Positions 23,913-33,512 of a stretch of 64,000 nt of DNA are shown one piece after another; position 1 is the stretch's first letter; every line of letters begins with the position of its first letter. The notes under the pieces were generated by a model. That model saw only the letters and a program-made list of their open reading frames with translations, was not told the DNA's origin and searched no databases. The DNA lies in NCBI GenBank assembly GCA_038207625.1, contig JBBQZO010000022.1, positions 39,969 through 103,968 of the forward strand, read 5' to 3'. The translations under genes and the position numbers were made by a program. Origin of the DNA: JBBQZO01 sp038207625 (lineage in GTDB: Bacteria; Pseudomonadota; Gammaproteobacteria; Burkholderiales; Burkholderiaceae_D).

Positions 23913-26054
23913 ATGCACTATGCCCTCGCGCCGCGCACCTTCATCTTCAGTCACTATTTTTACACTGGCGTACGCATCGCCAGCGGCATCGTCGGGCTCA
24001 CTTTCCTGACCCTGACCCTGGCCGACCTGCCCACCGCGATGGCGGTGGCGATGGGCGCGCTGTGCACCAGCCTGATGGACATGCCCAGTCCGCTGCGCCA
24101 CAAGTTCAACGAAATGCTCGCCGGCGTGCTGCTGTGCTCGCTGGTGGCCTTGGTGGTCAGTTTGTGCTCACCACTGCCGTGGCTGCTGCGCGGCGTCATC
24201 GTGCTGGTCAGCTTCCTGGCCAGCATGATGGTGGTGTATGGCAGAAAGGCCATGCCGCTGCAGTTCGCGGCGTTGTTCATCATGATGCTCTCAAGCGAGA
24301 CCGCGTCCACGCCGCTGCAGTCGCTACGCCACGGCGCACTGTTTTTTGCCGGCGGTGCCGGCTATATGGCGTATGCCATGGTGGTGGTGTGGCTGTTGCA
24401 GCGCCGTCTCAAGCAGCAAGTGTTGGCCGAGGCGCTGTATGAGCTTGCCACCTATACCAACCTCAAGGCCGGCTGCTACGACATGGATCACTCCTTGCAG
24501 GCGCAGATGGAAAAGCTGGTGCGCCAGCAGATCGTGCTGGCCGAACGCCAGCAGGCCTCGCGCGACCTGGTGCTGCGCGGCAAACCGTCGCCCGACAGCG
24601 CCATTCTGGTGCAAGTGCATTACGCGATGTTCGACCTGTACGAGCTGGTGCTGACGACCCACACCGACTACGTGCTGCTGCGCCAATATTTTGCCGGCAG
24701 CACCGTGCTGCCGCTGCTGGGCAGGCTGGTCGGCAAGGCCGCGCGCGATATCGAATCGGTCGCCTACGCGATGACGCGCAACCGCCCCTCGCTGGCGCAG
24801 ATCGACTACAGCGATGAGACGCGCGCGCTCGACAGCGCGCTGCGCGACGCCGACGAGCGCGCCGCGCCCGACGAGGCACGTGCCGTGCTGCGCGCGACCG
24901 CCGTCAAGATTTGCCACATGATCACGATGATCGGCCAGTTGCATAGCGCCAGCCTGAAGCCCGCCGGCACGCTGCCCATCGTGGCCGGCGCCGACCTGAC
25001 GCCGTTCCTGACCCAGCAGCGCTACGGCCTGGGACTGCTGATCGCTAACCTGCGCTGGAGTTCGCCAACCTTCCGTTTCGCGCTGCGGGTGGCGATGGCG
25101 ATCTCGGTCGGCCTGCTGTCGGGCGAGTTGTTGCCCTACACATCGCACGGCTATTGGATCGCGCTGACCATCGCGGTGATCCTCAAGCCCAGTTTCAGCA
25201 CCACCAAACAGCGCCGCGCCGACCGCCTGATCGGCACCGTGATCGGCTGCATCCTGACCGCGCTGATCCTGCATTTCGTGCACGCGCCGGCGGCGCTGAT
25301 CGGATTTCTGTTCCTCGCCACGGCGGCCGCCCCGACCTTCCTGTACATCAAATACCGCTACACGGCGGTGGCGGCCAGCATGCAGATCCTGCTGCTGCTC
25401 GGGTTGACGGTGCCGCATGCCGGCAGCGCGATCGGCGAGCGCCTGCTCGACACGCTGGTCGGCACGCTGATCGCGACTTTCTTTAGCTATGTGTTGCCGA
25501 ACTGGGAGTATCAGAATCTGCCACGCCTGGTCGATGCAGTGCTGCGCGCCAATCGCAAATACATCGACGCCGCGGCCGATCTGCTGCAGGGCCGCGCCAG
25601 CGACGATTTCCGCTACCGGATCAGCCGCAAGGGCTTCATGGACAGCCTCGCCACGTTCAGCGCGGCGCTGGGCCGCATGCTCGATGAACCGTCGGACAAA
25701 CAACGTGCGACGGCGGACCTGAATCGCTTCGCGGTACAAAACTATCTGCTGATGGCGCACATGGCGGCGCTGCGGCTGCTGATGCAACGCCACAAGGGCG
25801 GGCTGCTGCGCCCGCAGGTGTACGCCGCGCTGCAACAGACGTTCGACCAGTTGCGCGTGAGCCTGGGGGACGGGCCACTGCAGCGCGCCGATCCGGCGCA
25901 AGAACCTCGCGATGCAACAGCCAGCGCGCCAGACCACTGGACCGGCTGGGAACCGCTGCAACGGCGGCTGCGCCTGCTGCTGCAAGATGCCGAGCAACTG
26001 GAACTGGCCAATCAGGCAATCGGCGTCGCCCTCGCTTCCATGACGGCGGAGTAA
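23913..26054 (+). CDS. FUSC family inner-membrane protein (YccS-like)
   Basis: A 713-residue membrane protein built of two related halves: an N-terminal set of about six hydrophobic helices (residues 20-160), a soluble helical region (170-370), a second set (residues 385-525, with SHGYWIALTIAVILKPSF and RRADRLIGTVIGC, the FUSC signature) and a C-terminal soluble domain. The layout is that of YccS/AaeB-type fusaric acid resistance proteins, which are thought to export aromatic acids. The Shine-Dalgarno is poor. No membrane-fusion or outer-membrane partner is adjacent, unlike AaeAB efflux operons. Confidence 0.9.
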   Translation: MHYALAPRTFIFSHYFYTGVRIASGIVGLTFLTLTLADLPTAMAVAMGALCTSLMDMPSPLRHKFNEMLAGVLLCSLVALVVSLCSPLPWLLRGVIVLVSFLASMMVVYGRKAMPLQFAALFIMMLSSETASTPLQSLRHGALFFAGGAGYMAYAMVVVWLLQRRLKQQVLAEALYELATYTNLKAGCYDMDHSLQAQMEKLVRQQIVLAERQQASRDLVLRGKPSPDSAILVQVHYAMFDLYELVLTTHTDYVLLRQYFAGSTVLPLLGRLVGKAARDIESVAYAMTRNRPSLAQIDYSDETRALDSALRDADERAAPDEARAVLRATAVKICHMITMIGQLHSASLKPAGTLPIVAGADLTPFLTQQRYGLGLLIANLRWSSPTFRFALRVAMAISVGLLSGELLPYTSHGYWIALTIAVILKPSFSTTKQRRADRLIGTVIGCILTALILHFVHAPAALIGFLFLATAAAPTFLYIKYRYTAVAASMQILLLLGLTVPHAGSAIGERLLDTLVGTLIATFFSYVLPNWEYQNLPRLVDAVLRANRKYIDAAADLLQGRASDDFRYRISRKGFMDSLATFSAALGRMLDEPSDKQRATADLNRFAVQNYLLMAHMAALRLLMQRHKGGLLRPQVYAALQQTFDQLRVSLGDGPLQRADPAQEPRDATASAPDHWTGWEPLQRRLRLLLQDAEQLELANQAIGVALASMTAE

Positions 26055-26267
26055 GGTCGCTTTGTGGCGCACAGTATTTGTGGCACAGGGCCAGGGACAA
26101 GCAGCTCGTCACGGCAATGCGCCGTACGAACAGCTGGGTTCGCACTGGCGGTGATGGCAAGGCCGCGCAAACGTCGCGCGGCAGCAAAGGACCGGCACGT
26201 CGTTAGCCCGAGCGCCTCGCGTGGACGCCGCTCACGCCTTCAGTGAAGCGGCCAACCTGTATTCGGT

Positions 26268-26444
26268 TTAGGCTTGCTTGAACGTCTCTGGCTTTGCGAC
26301 CAACACCCATGGGATGGTAATGGGGCCTAGCACGGCCACGATCATTGCTCTGAGAGCAGTCTGTTTTACATGGCGGCGTTTGGCAATGCCGAGGCAAATC
26401 AGGCCCGACAGCAGCCAAATCAAAGCTGGTACATATGCAGTCAT
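26268..26444 (-). CDS. Small membrane protein, 58 residues
   Basis: Starting at the ATG at 26444 (GGAG six bases upstream), the frame gives two hydrophobic helices (VPALIWLLSGLICLGIA and AMIVAVLGPITIPWVLVA) joined by a basic loop KRRHVKQTALR. The loop should stay in the cytoplasm. I know no family name. Longer readings of this frame to 26720 add a stretch without protein-like character. The nearest neighbours are a FUSC transporter on the left and an old yellow enzyme on the right. Confidence 0.6.
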   Translation of the reverse strand: MTAYVPALIWLLSGLICLGIAKRRHVKQTALRAMIVAVLGPITIPWVLVAKPETFKQA

Positions 26445-26447
26445 CAT

Positions 26448-27027
26448 CAACTCCGGACACGCGTCACATCGAAGAAAATGCATGCTGACATGGAAAAGTG
26501 AGCAATGCAAGTTCAGATTGACCATTGATCCTGCAGTCAGCATCTGGCCGGATGGCATGCGACAACTGAAAAATACACAAGGCTGGCGTTCCAACGACGA
26601 AGGGCGTGCCGGCTCGGAGCCCGCTGCACATCGCGCCAGCAGCGCTCTACCGCGATGCGCTGCGCAGAACCACGCGCTCACGCTCTGTTCGTTTGCGCAC
26701 GGTGAAGGCTGATGTTTCAAGTCAAACTTCTTCTCTTAAACAGCGAGGAATAGTCGCGTGATGAGTTCTAACGGGCGAGTACTGTCTGCAGATGCGTCGC
26801 TGACGCAGCATATGGCGCAGGTGCTGTTTGTGTCGGCCAAGCTGACCACTGCGTCGTACGCTGAAACGCTGCCAGCGGCGACAACCGCGCCTCAGCATCC
26901 ATTTTCCAAATGCCTGGAGGCAGCCAGTGCAACGCAGAACTGTCGGCCCCTATGTCACTGCGACAAGTTATCAATCAGGTAAATTCCTTCCAATCTGCAC
27001 CACCGTTTTGACTAAAAAAGGACCGCT
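26448..27027. other. Intergenic gap, no gene recognised
   Basis: About 580 bases between the small membrane protein and the old yellow enzyme gene. Short frames exist on both strands (for example 26758-26982) but none has a convincing ribosome site or family resemblance. Confidence 0.5.
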
Positions 27028-28110
27028 ATGTTATTTGAACCATTTACCATGAGCAAACTCACACTGACGAACCGCGCAGTCATGTCGCCGTTAACGCGCA
27101 GTCGCGCCGTTGAGGCAAATGTCCCCAATGCCTTGATGGCGACATACTATAGCCAACGTGCGACAGCGGGCTTGATCATTACCGAAGGCACGTCGCCATC
27201 GCCAAATGGCTTGGGCTATGCGCGCATTCCCGGGATGTTTAATGCTGACCACGTGCGCGGATGGAAACTCGTCACCGACGCAGTGCATGCCAAGGGTGGC
27301 AAGATTGTGCTGCAACTGATGCACACCGGTCGGGTAACGCACCTTGACAACTTGCCTGCGGGCGCTGAAGTCCTCGGTCCGAGCGCGGCGAGCTGTCCGG
27401 GCGACATGTTTACCGATTCAAAAGGTCTGCAACCGCATAGCGCACCGCGACCAATGACGGCCGACGATATTTTGGCGGCCGTTCAGGAGTATGCGACGTC
27501 GGCAACCCTGGCCATTGAGGCCGGATTTGACGGCGTCGAACTGCATGCGGCAAATGGCTATCTGATCGAGCAGTTTCTGAACCCGACCGTCAACGACAGA
27601 ACGGACGCCTACGGTGCCAGCATCGAAGGACGCAATCGCTTCGCCATTGAAGTGGCCAGTGCAACGACGGCGGCGATTGGCGCTGACCGCGTCGGTGTCA
27701 GATTGTCGCCGTGCGGTGTCTTCAATGGCACCAGCGCCTTTCCGGAAGTCGAGGAACAATACGTCGCGCTAGTAAAAACGTTTTCAGCGATGGGGCTGAT
27801 GTATGTTCACGTCCTTGATCACTCATCGATGGGTACACCGCCGGTGCCGGCAGCGATCAAGCAAAGCTTGCGCGACGCGTTCAAGGGTCCATTTATTCTG
27901 GCCGGCGGTTTCGATGCCACCAGCGCAGAAAAAGCCTTAACCGAGAAGCAAGCCGACCTGATCGCCTTTGGCCGAGCATTCCTCGCCAATCCCGACTTGG
28001 TCAAGCGCATGCAGACCAACGCGGCGCTCAACGCGCCCGATATGGAGACCTTCTATACGCCTGGTCCGAAGGGATATACCGACTATCCGTCACTCGATGC
28101 CGTCAAATAG
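27028..28110 (+). CDS. Old yellow enzyme family alkene reductase (NemA-like)
   Basis: A 360-residue FMN-dependent reductase close in length and motifs to N-ethylmaleimide reductase: NRAVMSPLTRSRA at the N-terminus, LQLMHTGRVTH, the substrate-binding ELHAANGYLIEQFLNP (note HAAN, the usual H-x-x-N pair) and the phosphate-binding LIAFGRAFLANPDL near the end. AAGGA precedes the start. It should reduce activated C=C bonds of electrophiles with NADPH in the cytoplasm. No TetR/LysR regulator sits beside it. Confidence 0.93.
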   Translation: MLFEPFTMSKLTLTNRAVMSPLTRSRAVEANVPNALMATYYSQRATAGLIITEGTSPSPNGLGYARIPGMFNADHVRGWKLVTDAVHAKGGKIVLQLMHTGRVTHLDNLPAGAEVLGPSAASCPGDMFTDSKGLQPHSAPRPMTADDILAAVQEYATSATLAIEAGFDGVELHAANGYLIEQFLNPTVNDRTDAYGASIEGRNRFAIEVASATTAAIGADRVGVRLSPCGVFNGTSAFPEVEEQYVALVKTFSAMGLMYVHVLDHSSMGTPPVPAAIKQSLRDAFKGPFILAGGFDATSAEKALTEKQADLIAFGRAFLANPDLVKRMQTNAALNAPDMETFYTPGPKGYTDYPSLDAVK

Positions 28111-28223
28111 GTCGCGCTCGACATGGCATGGCGCAACGGCACGCTGTGCGTCCTCGGCAAGATCGCCGCTGACGCATTGCCCTGTCCGCGCGCCGGCTGG
28201 CACCGCAGCACCGGTTCAAATGA

Positions 28224-28248
28224 GGCGTCGAGAAAGTCCGTCGACGCC
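28224..28248. terminator. Hairpin after the old yellow enzyme gene
   Basis: GGCGTCGA and TCGACGCC form a perfect 8-base stem over a 9-base loop, 114 bases after the stop codon. There is no poly-T run, so termination is only a possibility. Confidence 0.4.
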
Positions 28249-28387
28249 TTGCATATCCAAGCCGACACGGCACACCGTCGTGGCGTAAAACCGTGTTGGC
28301 CAACTGCGCATCGTGTAACTTGGGACGATTGCCCTCCGCCCCCCCTTCGCTGAACCCGCTATGCCGCCGCGGAACAAATCGGTGCGC

Positions 28388-28759
28388 TTAGTCAAAAAGA
28401 AATCGATCGACCTGAACTGCAAACAAGGAAAAATGCGTCGCTGTGCCATTAAATGTATTGCATCTAAGCTGCATGACCTTGGGCACACCGGGATCGACTC
28501 TTAAGGTACCTTGAATGGCAACCGGGTAAGACCCACCACCTGGCATACGGAAATCAACCTGATCAATCAGGAACGCCCCATTGTCATGAGTTACCCGCAC
28601 AGTGGCATTCTGAGCGTCACCGTCGTTGTTTCCCATGAGAACCCTCGCAAAGACAACATACGAGCCAGCTTCTTTCACGGTTAACTGGAACACGGTTACG
28701 TCGTCAAACCCGTGCAACTCGAAGGTATCAAAGCTACTGCCAACCACTGCGATTCCCAT
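28388..28759 (-). CDS. Hypothetical beta-sandwich protein
   Basis: A 123-residue protein without signal peptide, made mainly of alternating hydrophobic strands (FDDVTVFQLTVKEAGSYVVF, ARVLMGNNDGDAQNATVRV, HFSLFAVQVDRFLFD). The pattern is like that of C1q/TNF-type jelly-roll modules and of small phage or contractile-tail associated proteins, but I cannot name a family. The ribosome site is very strong (AGGAGG seven bases upstream). It stands alone. Confidence 0.7.
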   Translation of the reverse strand: MGIAVVGSSFDTFELHGFDDVTVFQLTVKEAGSYVVFARVLMGNNDGDAQNATVRVTHDNGAFLIDQVDFRMPGGGSYPVAIQGTLRVDPGVPKVMQLRCNTFNGTATHFSLFAVQVDRFLFD

Positions 28760-29418
28760 TTTTGGCCTCCTGTTCAGTCTCGGTAGTATCCATATTCAGC
28801 ACTGTCTTCCACTAACTTACGATGAAATCGCCGAGTGCTTTTGATGCATATCAATGGGAACTGGTACCCTGAGCGCTTTTGCAGTGGTCAGCGATCGATC
28901 ATTTTTTTCAGAATAGAAAGGTAGTGCCGCTACTCAGCCGCACAGCGCTGCAGCTGGATTTCCGGCAAGGGCGTGGAGCCATCGAGCGTGTGCACCTTGC
29001 GCCTGATTACGCAGCGTGTCCAGATATGAGCGGACACCGCGATTGCGGCATCCGCAAGGCAAGGTGTCGCCGCCTTGCCTACCGGCTCGGTTCGTAACTT
29101 GACGCACCTGAACTGACCTCGCACGGCCAATGATACGTCCGGTGTGCACATCGCCGCCCCTGTTTGCGCGCGCCACAAGTTATCTGCATGCCGCCGTGCG
29201 CGCCACATTGCCCTGTCGCAGTCGGCGCAATAGGCTGTTTCGCGCAGGGGAACACTGCCGTCGCGGCGCAGATCATGTTGACGTCGACGCCAACACCCTG
29301 GAATCAATTTCCGTCGATTAACTAGTCAAATCGACGCGCAGCGCTATCCCATACACTTCGACTCATTGGCGCCGTTGCTGCGCGCTCGTTGGGCGAAACA
29401 GTATAGGCAGGCTATTGC
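28760..29418. other. Intergenic gap, no gene recognised
   Basis: These 659 bases include open frames on the minus strand (28930-29307) with many Cys and Arg residues but no ribosome site or family resemblance. The codon pattern does not look coding. Confidence 0.5.
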
Positions 29419-29943
29419 TCATTCATCATCGCCGCTATCAGGCGGGCGCCGCCATCCGTCAATGAGGACATTGTCGATCCGCTGGCGACTGCCGACGGCA
29501 CTCACCATCTCGGCCATCACCTTCTGACTTCTCTTTGGAGACAGCTTGAGGCGCCTGATTGCATCGACCCACTTCATCAGCGAGCGGCTGGGTTTGCCGT
29601 CATGCAGCAAGAGGCGGATCACGGTCGGCTGAGAGCGCCCGATCAACGTTGCGAACAATTCCCGGTCGCGGGGCGTATCGCTCAGTCCAAGAAATGCGTA
29701 GAAGCCCTTGATGTCGGCAGGCGGTTGCACCGGCGCCGATTCGGGGTAGGCAATAAACAACTGCAGCAGCATGGCGACGACCGGGTCTTCGATCGGCTTT
29801 GACGAGCGCAGCACGCTGGTCAGCTCGTCCCACTTCGCGCGCGGGATGCCAAACGTTTCGGCCGCCATGGCGCGTGTCATGCCGACGCCGACGCGCCAGC
29901 GTTCAAGGTCTGCGCCGCAAAACGGAGGAACTTGCTCGACCAT
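29419..29943 (-). CDS. Putative DNA-binding protein with two helix-turn-helix-like segments (intact copy)
   Basis: The 174-residue product has an N-terminal segment LERWRVGVGMTRAMAAETFG that resembles an XRE-type helix-turn-helix, and a second segment LFATLIGRSQPTVIRLLLHDG about residues 97-120 that also looks like one. I know no named family. A nearly identical gene, about 90 per cent at the protein level, lies at 53398-53921 but is broken by a one-base deletion. The homology covers the gene plus about 120 bases upstream, including the promoter, and stops at the stop codon. The ribosome site is AGGTG. It probably acts as a regulator in the cytoplasm. Confidence 0.75.
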   Translation of the reverse strand: MVEQVPPFCGADLERWRVGVGMTRAMAAETFGIPRAKWDELTSVLRSSKPIEDPVVAMLLQLFIAYPESAPVQPPADIKGFYAFLGLSDTPRDRELFATLIGRSQPTVIRLLLHDGKPSRSLMKWVDAIRRLKLSPKRSQKVMAEMVSAVGSRQRIDNVLIDGWRRPPDSGDDE

Positions 29944-29976
29944 ATCACCTCTAGGAGTACGTGCTTGGATCGACCA

Positions 29977-30007
29977 ATCATAGCAAGCTTTTGAACGACC
30001 TTGTCAA
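29977..30007 (-). promoter_or_regulatory. Conserved promoter of the two-HTH gene, copy 1
   Basis: On the minus strand TTGACA (30007-30002), 19 bases, TATGAT (29982-29977). Both hexamers and the 19-base spacing recur upstream of the second copy, supporting real function despite the long spacer. Confidence 0.6.
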
Positions 30008-30338
30008 ATCACCCACATCAATCTGCGCGTACAAGCATTTTATTGTTGCCAGCACATACAAAATGGGCGTGATCGCTGTGCGGGGCGCCGATCGACAACG
30101 TGGACTGGGTCGTTGTATGGCGCGCCAGTTGCGGCCCTACCGCGAATGTCGCTTTGCGTCGCCAGCTGACATCCACAGACGACACCTTCGGCCTTCACGC
30201 TGGCACAATGCCGGGCGCGGCGATGTCCCGGCACAGCGCGCCAGCATCGCTTCAGGGGCGACCGGTGTCAGGACCCGGGGCCGGGAGAAACGATCAGCGC
30301 TCGATCGGCGACATCCACCGCCCCCGACAGGCGCGCTG
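30008..30338. other. Intergenic region, no gene recognised
   Basis: To about 30068 this is homologous to DNA upstream of the second HTH copy. The remainder up to the response regulator stop shows nothing I recognise. Confidence 0.5.
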
Positions 30339-31703
30339 TCAGCCATTTTCCTTCGGCCAGTATTTTTTCACCTTATACCACAAGGTGCGTTCGCTAATAT
30401 CGAGCAAGGCCGCAGCCTTGGGCTTGCTGCCATCGGTCGCAGCCAGCGCGCGCGCGATGAGCTCGGCTTCCAGCGCTTCGACCGCTGGCAACATCGGACC
30501 AAGCGCCACCGCAGGCCTGGCATGCGCAAGCGGCGCAGCCTCGGCCACCAGTGGAAAATGCTCGGCCTTGAGCGGCCCCGCGCCGCACAATACCAGCGCG
30601 CGCTCGACCATGTTTTCCAGCTCGCGCACATTGCCCGGCCAAGCGTAGGCGCACAGGCGCGCCAGCACGGCCGCGCTCAGTGCGCCAGCCCGCTCGGCGC
30701 GCGGGCTGTGCTTGTGCACGAAGTGGGCCGCCAGGTCGGCCACGTCCTCGCGCCGCTCGCGCAGCGCCGGCAAGGTGATCGGAAACACGTTAAGGCGGTA
30801 GTACAAGTCCTCGCGCAGGCGCCCCTCGCGCACCGCCTCGAGCGGCTGGCGGTTGGTCGCGGCGATGACGCGGATGTCGAGCGCGATGCTGCGGTTACTG
30901 CCCAGCCGCTCCAGCGTGTTTTCCTGCAGTACGCGCAGCAGTTTGGCCTGCAGTGCCATCGGCATTTCGGTCAGCTCGTCGAGAAAGATGGTGCCTTCGT
31001 TGGCCAGTTCGAACTTGCCGATGCGTTCCTTGACGGCGCCCGTGAAGGAACCTTTTTCGTAGCCGAACAGTTCCGCCTCGAGCATCTCGGCGGGAATCGC
31101 GGCGCAATTGATCGGCACGAACAGCTTGCCGGCACGCGGCGAGGCGTTGTGGATCGCGCGCGCGGCCAGCTCCTTGCCGGTGCCCGTCTCGCCGGCGATC
31201 ATCACGCTGGCCTTGGTAGGCGCGACCTGGCGAATCTGCTCGTAGACGCTCTGCATGGCTGCGCCGGCACCGACGAAGGCGTCCCAGCCGCGGTTGAGCT
31301 CCTCGCGCAGGAAGCTATTCTGGCGCGCCATCTGCGCCTCGTTGAGAACGCGCGCAATCACCAGTTCGAGCGCGTCGATGTCGAACGGGCGCAGGATGTA
31401 GTCGCTGGCGCCGTACTTCATCGCCGCCACCGCCGACTCCACCGTGCCGTGCGCGGTGATCATGATGACGGGCACCTCGCTGCCGCCCTGGCGCATGTGC
31501 GTGAGCAGCTCGATGCCGTCCATCTCCGGCATGCGCAGGTCGGTGATGACCAGATCGACGGGATTGTCGTGCAACAGCGCCAGCGCCTCGCGCCCGTTGG
31601 CGGCGGTGAACACCTGATGGCCCGCATTGCGCAGCATGATTTCCAGCACGCGGCGCATGTGCGGCTCGTCATCGACCACCATCACATAGCGTTGATTCAT
31701 CAT
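30339..31703 (-). CDS. NtrC-type sigma-54-dependent response regulator
   Basis: A 454-residue three-domain regulator. Residues 5-120 are a receiver with Asp11, Asp12, phospho-acceptor Asp55 and the conserved Lys region (here YILRPFD, with Arg where Lys is usual). Residues about 140-375 are the AAA+ domain with Walker A GETGTGKE, the sigma-54 contact loop as GSFTGA instead of GAFTGA, and Walker B TIFLDE. The end is a Fis-type helix-turn-helix (KPKAAALLDISERTLWYKVKK). The ATG at 31703 has AGGA seven bases upstream; the ATG at 31709 overlaps the kinase stop. It is co-transcribed with the kinase and probably activates the sigma-54 promoter at 35231. Confidence 0.93.
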   Translation of the reverse strand: MMNQRYVMVVDDEPHMRRVLEIMLRNAGHQVFTAANGREALALLHDNPVDLVITDLRMPEMDGIELLTHMRQGGSEVPVIMITAHGTVESAVAAMKYGASDYILRPFDIDALELVIARVLNEAQMARQNSFLREELNRGWDAFVGAGAAMQSVYEQIRQVAPTKASVMIAGETGTGKELAARAIHNASPRAGKLFVPINCAAIPAEMLEAELFGYEKGSFTGAVKERIGKFELANEGTIFLDELTEMPMALQAKLLRVLQENTLERLGSNRSIALDIRVIAATNRQPLEAVREGRLREDLYYRLNVFPITLPALRERREDVADLAAHFVHKHSPRAERAGALSAAVLARLCAYAWPGNVRELENMVERALVLCGAGPLKAEHFPLVAEAAPLAHARPAVALGPMLPAVEALEAELIARALAATDGSKPKAAALLDISERTLWYKVKKYWPKENG

Positions 31704-31705
31704 TG

Positions 31706-33472
31706 TCATTTCCTGTCAGACTGTGTGGTGCGCGGCAGGCGCACGCTAAAGCGCGCCCCGCCCAGCGCGCTGGTGCCCGCTTCGATTTCGCCACCGTGCG
31801 CTTGCACGATTTGTTGGACGATGGCCAGGCCCAGCCCGACCCCGCCTTCGCGCCGAAAAAAGAAGGCGTCGAAGATGCGCGTGCGCTGGTCCGCCGGGAT
31901 GCCGGGGCCGTCGTCGTCGATGTCGATGTAGAACTGGCTTGCATCGGTGCGCGTCGCCAGTGCGATCTGTCCACCCGGAGGCAGAATCTGCAGCGCATTG
32001 TGGATCAGATTGAGCAGGACCTGGGTCAGTTGTTCGCTGTCGCAGTCGAGCACCGGGTCTTGCGCCAGCAAGGCTTCGCTCACGCCGATCTGGCGCTTGT
32101 CGATCTGGGCGCCCAGCAGCGCACGGGTCTGGCGCATCAGCGCATGCATGTCGGTGGCCACCTTGTGCAGCGCGCGGGGACGCGCGCTGTCGAGCATGGC
32201 CGACACCAGCCGGTTCAGCCGCTCGGTTTCGCTGTCGATGAAGCCCATCAGCTCGCGCCCTTCGGCCGAGATGCCCGGCTCGCGCTTGAGCATCTGGGCC
32301 GAGGAGCGCAGGATGCCCAGCGGCGTGCGCACCTCGTGGATGATCACCGAGGCCATCTCACCGACCACGGCCAGCTTGGAGGCGCGCACCAGATTGCTCT
32401 GCGACTGGTCGATATCGCGCATCATCTGGGTAAATGCCTGCCCCAGTTCGCCCACCTCGCCGCTGGCCTGCGGCGCCACCTCCAGCGCACCCTGACCGAG
32501 CTTGTAGCGCCGCGTCAGATTGGTCAGCGCCACGATCGGGCGCGCGATCGCGTCACTGATCTTGCTGGCCACGGCCAGCGTGAGCAGCATCAGCGCGGCC
32601 AGGATCGCCAGCGACAATTGTGCCATCCGGTGCAGCGGCGCCAGCGCCTCGCTCTGGGGCTGGATCACCAGCGCGCTCAGGCCCAGGCCGTCGAAGCCGG
32701 CGAAACCGCGCGCGCGCCCCAGCCCTACCACCAGGTCGGCATCGCCAAGCGGGGCGCCCCTGTGTTCAAACGCACCGCTACCGCGCCCTGCCAGGTGCCA
32801 GGCGGCCAGCGCGGGCCCGCCGCCAAGGTGCGCCGCACGCAAGCTGTTCGAGGCCGCAAGCACCCGCCCGGCGTCATCGACCAGCGCCACCATGCGCCCG
32901 CCACCGGCGCTGTCGAGCAAGGCGTCAATCTGGCCCCAGTCGTAATCGAGCACCAACTGGCCCAGTATCTCGTCCTTGAACTGAAACGCCACCGGCGCGC
33001 GGATGCTCAGCACGGCGCGCGTGCCGATCCGGCTTGGCTGCTCCAGCGTCAGGAGCGCGCCGGCCAGCGTGCGTTGCTGCCACGGCGCGCCGGGCGCGCG
33101 CACCCGCCCCAGCGCGCCCGCATCGCTGCTGCCCACAACGACGCCGGCGCCGTTGAGGGCGTACAGCTGGTGATACACGCCGCCATAGCCAAGCTGCAGC
33201 TTGGCCAGGAAATTGCTTATGCGTTTATCGACGTCCTGCACCTGCAAGTCCTGCATCACTTCGAGGCTGCTCCAGGTGGCGGCATTTTGCAGGCGCTCGA
33301 ACAGGATCTTGTTGACGTCGGCGGCGATCGCTTCGGCCTGCGCCACCAGGCTGTGTTCGATTTCATCCTGCATGGCGGCGCGCGCCTTGACAAAGGCCAG
33401 TACGGCCAGCAGGATAGCGGGCGCCAGCCCGATCAGGAGGAATGCGCGGAGGAGGGTTTTACGGATGGTCAC
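31706..33472 (-). CDS. Sensor histidine kinase with periplasmic sensor domain
   Basis: From the GTG at 33472 the product has 588 residues: a first membrane helix (about 8-28), a 250-residue periplasmic part resembling a double Cache sensor (LQLGYGGVYHQLYALNGAG), a second helix (about 285-303), a HAMP domain, a HisKA domain with His379 in IIHEVRTPLG and a HATPase domain with NLIHNALQ, DDDGPGIP and GVGLGLAIVQQ. Reading further upstream would remove the signal-anchor character. It should phosphorylate the adjacent response regulator in answer to an extracytoplasmic ligand that is unknown; a porin and a PstS-like protein are encoded divergently. Confidence 0.92.
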   Translation of the reverse strand: MTIRKTLLRAFLLIGLAPAILLAVLAFVKARAAMQDEIEHSLVAQAEAIAADVNKILFERLQNAATWSSLEVMQDLQVQDVDKRISNFLAKLQLGYGGVYHQLYALNGAGVVVGSSDAGALGRVRAPGAPWQQRTLAGALLTLEQPSRIGTRAVLSIRAPVAFQFKDEILGQLVLDYDWGQIDALLDSAGGGRMVALVDDAGRVLAASNSLRAAHLGGGPALAAWHLAGRGSGAFEHRGAPLGDADLVVGLGRARGFAGFDGLGLSALVIQPQSEALAPLHRMAQLSLAILAALMLLTLAVASKISDAIARPIVALTNLTRRYKLGQGALEVAPQASGEVGELGQAFTQMMRDIDQSQSNLVRASKLAVVGEMASVIIHEVRTPLGILRSSAQMLKREPGISAEGRELMGFIDSETERLNRLVSAMLDSARPRALHKVATDMHALMRQTRALLGAQIDKRQIGVSEALLAQDPVLDCDSEQLTQVLLNLIHNALQILPPGGQIALATRTDASQFYIDIDDDGPGIPADQRTRIFDAFFFRREGGVGLGLAIVQQIVQAHGGEIEAGTSALGGARFSVRLPRTTQSDRK

Positions 33473-33512
33473 CCCGACAGTGTACGATAGCTCGAATATG
33501 GAAGGAAGCGCG

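Noticed and set aside
24324..26072. A 582-codon minus-strand frame
   Set aside because: It is the shadow of the FUSC gene; composition is Gln/Arg/His-rich without motifs.
28930..29307. A Cys-rich 125-residue minus-strand frame
   Set aside because: No ribosome site, no start context and no family resemblance; codon pattern looks random.
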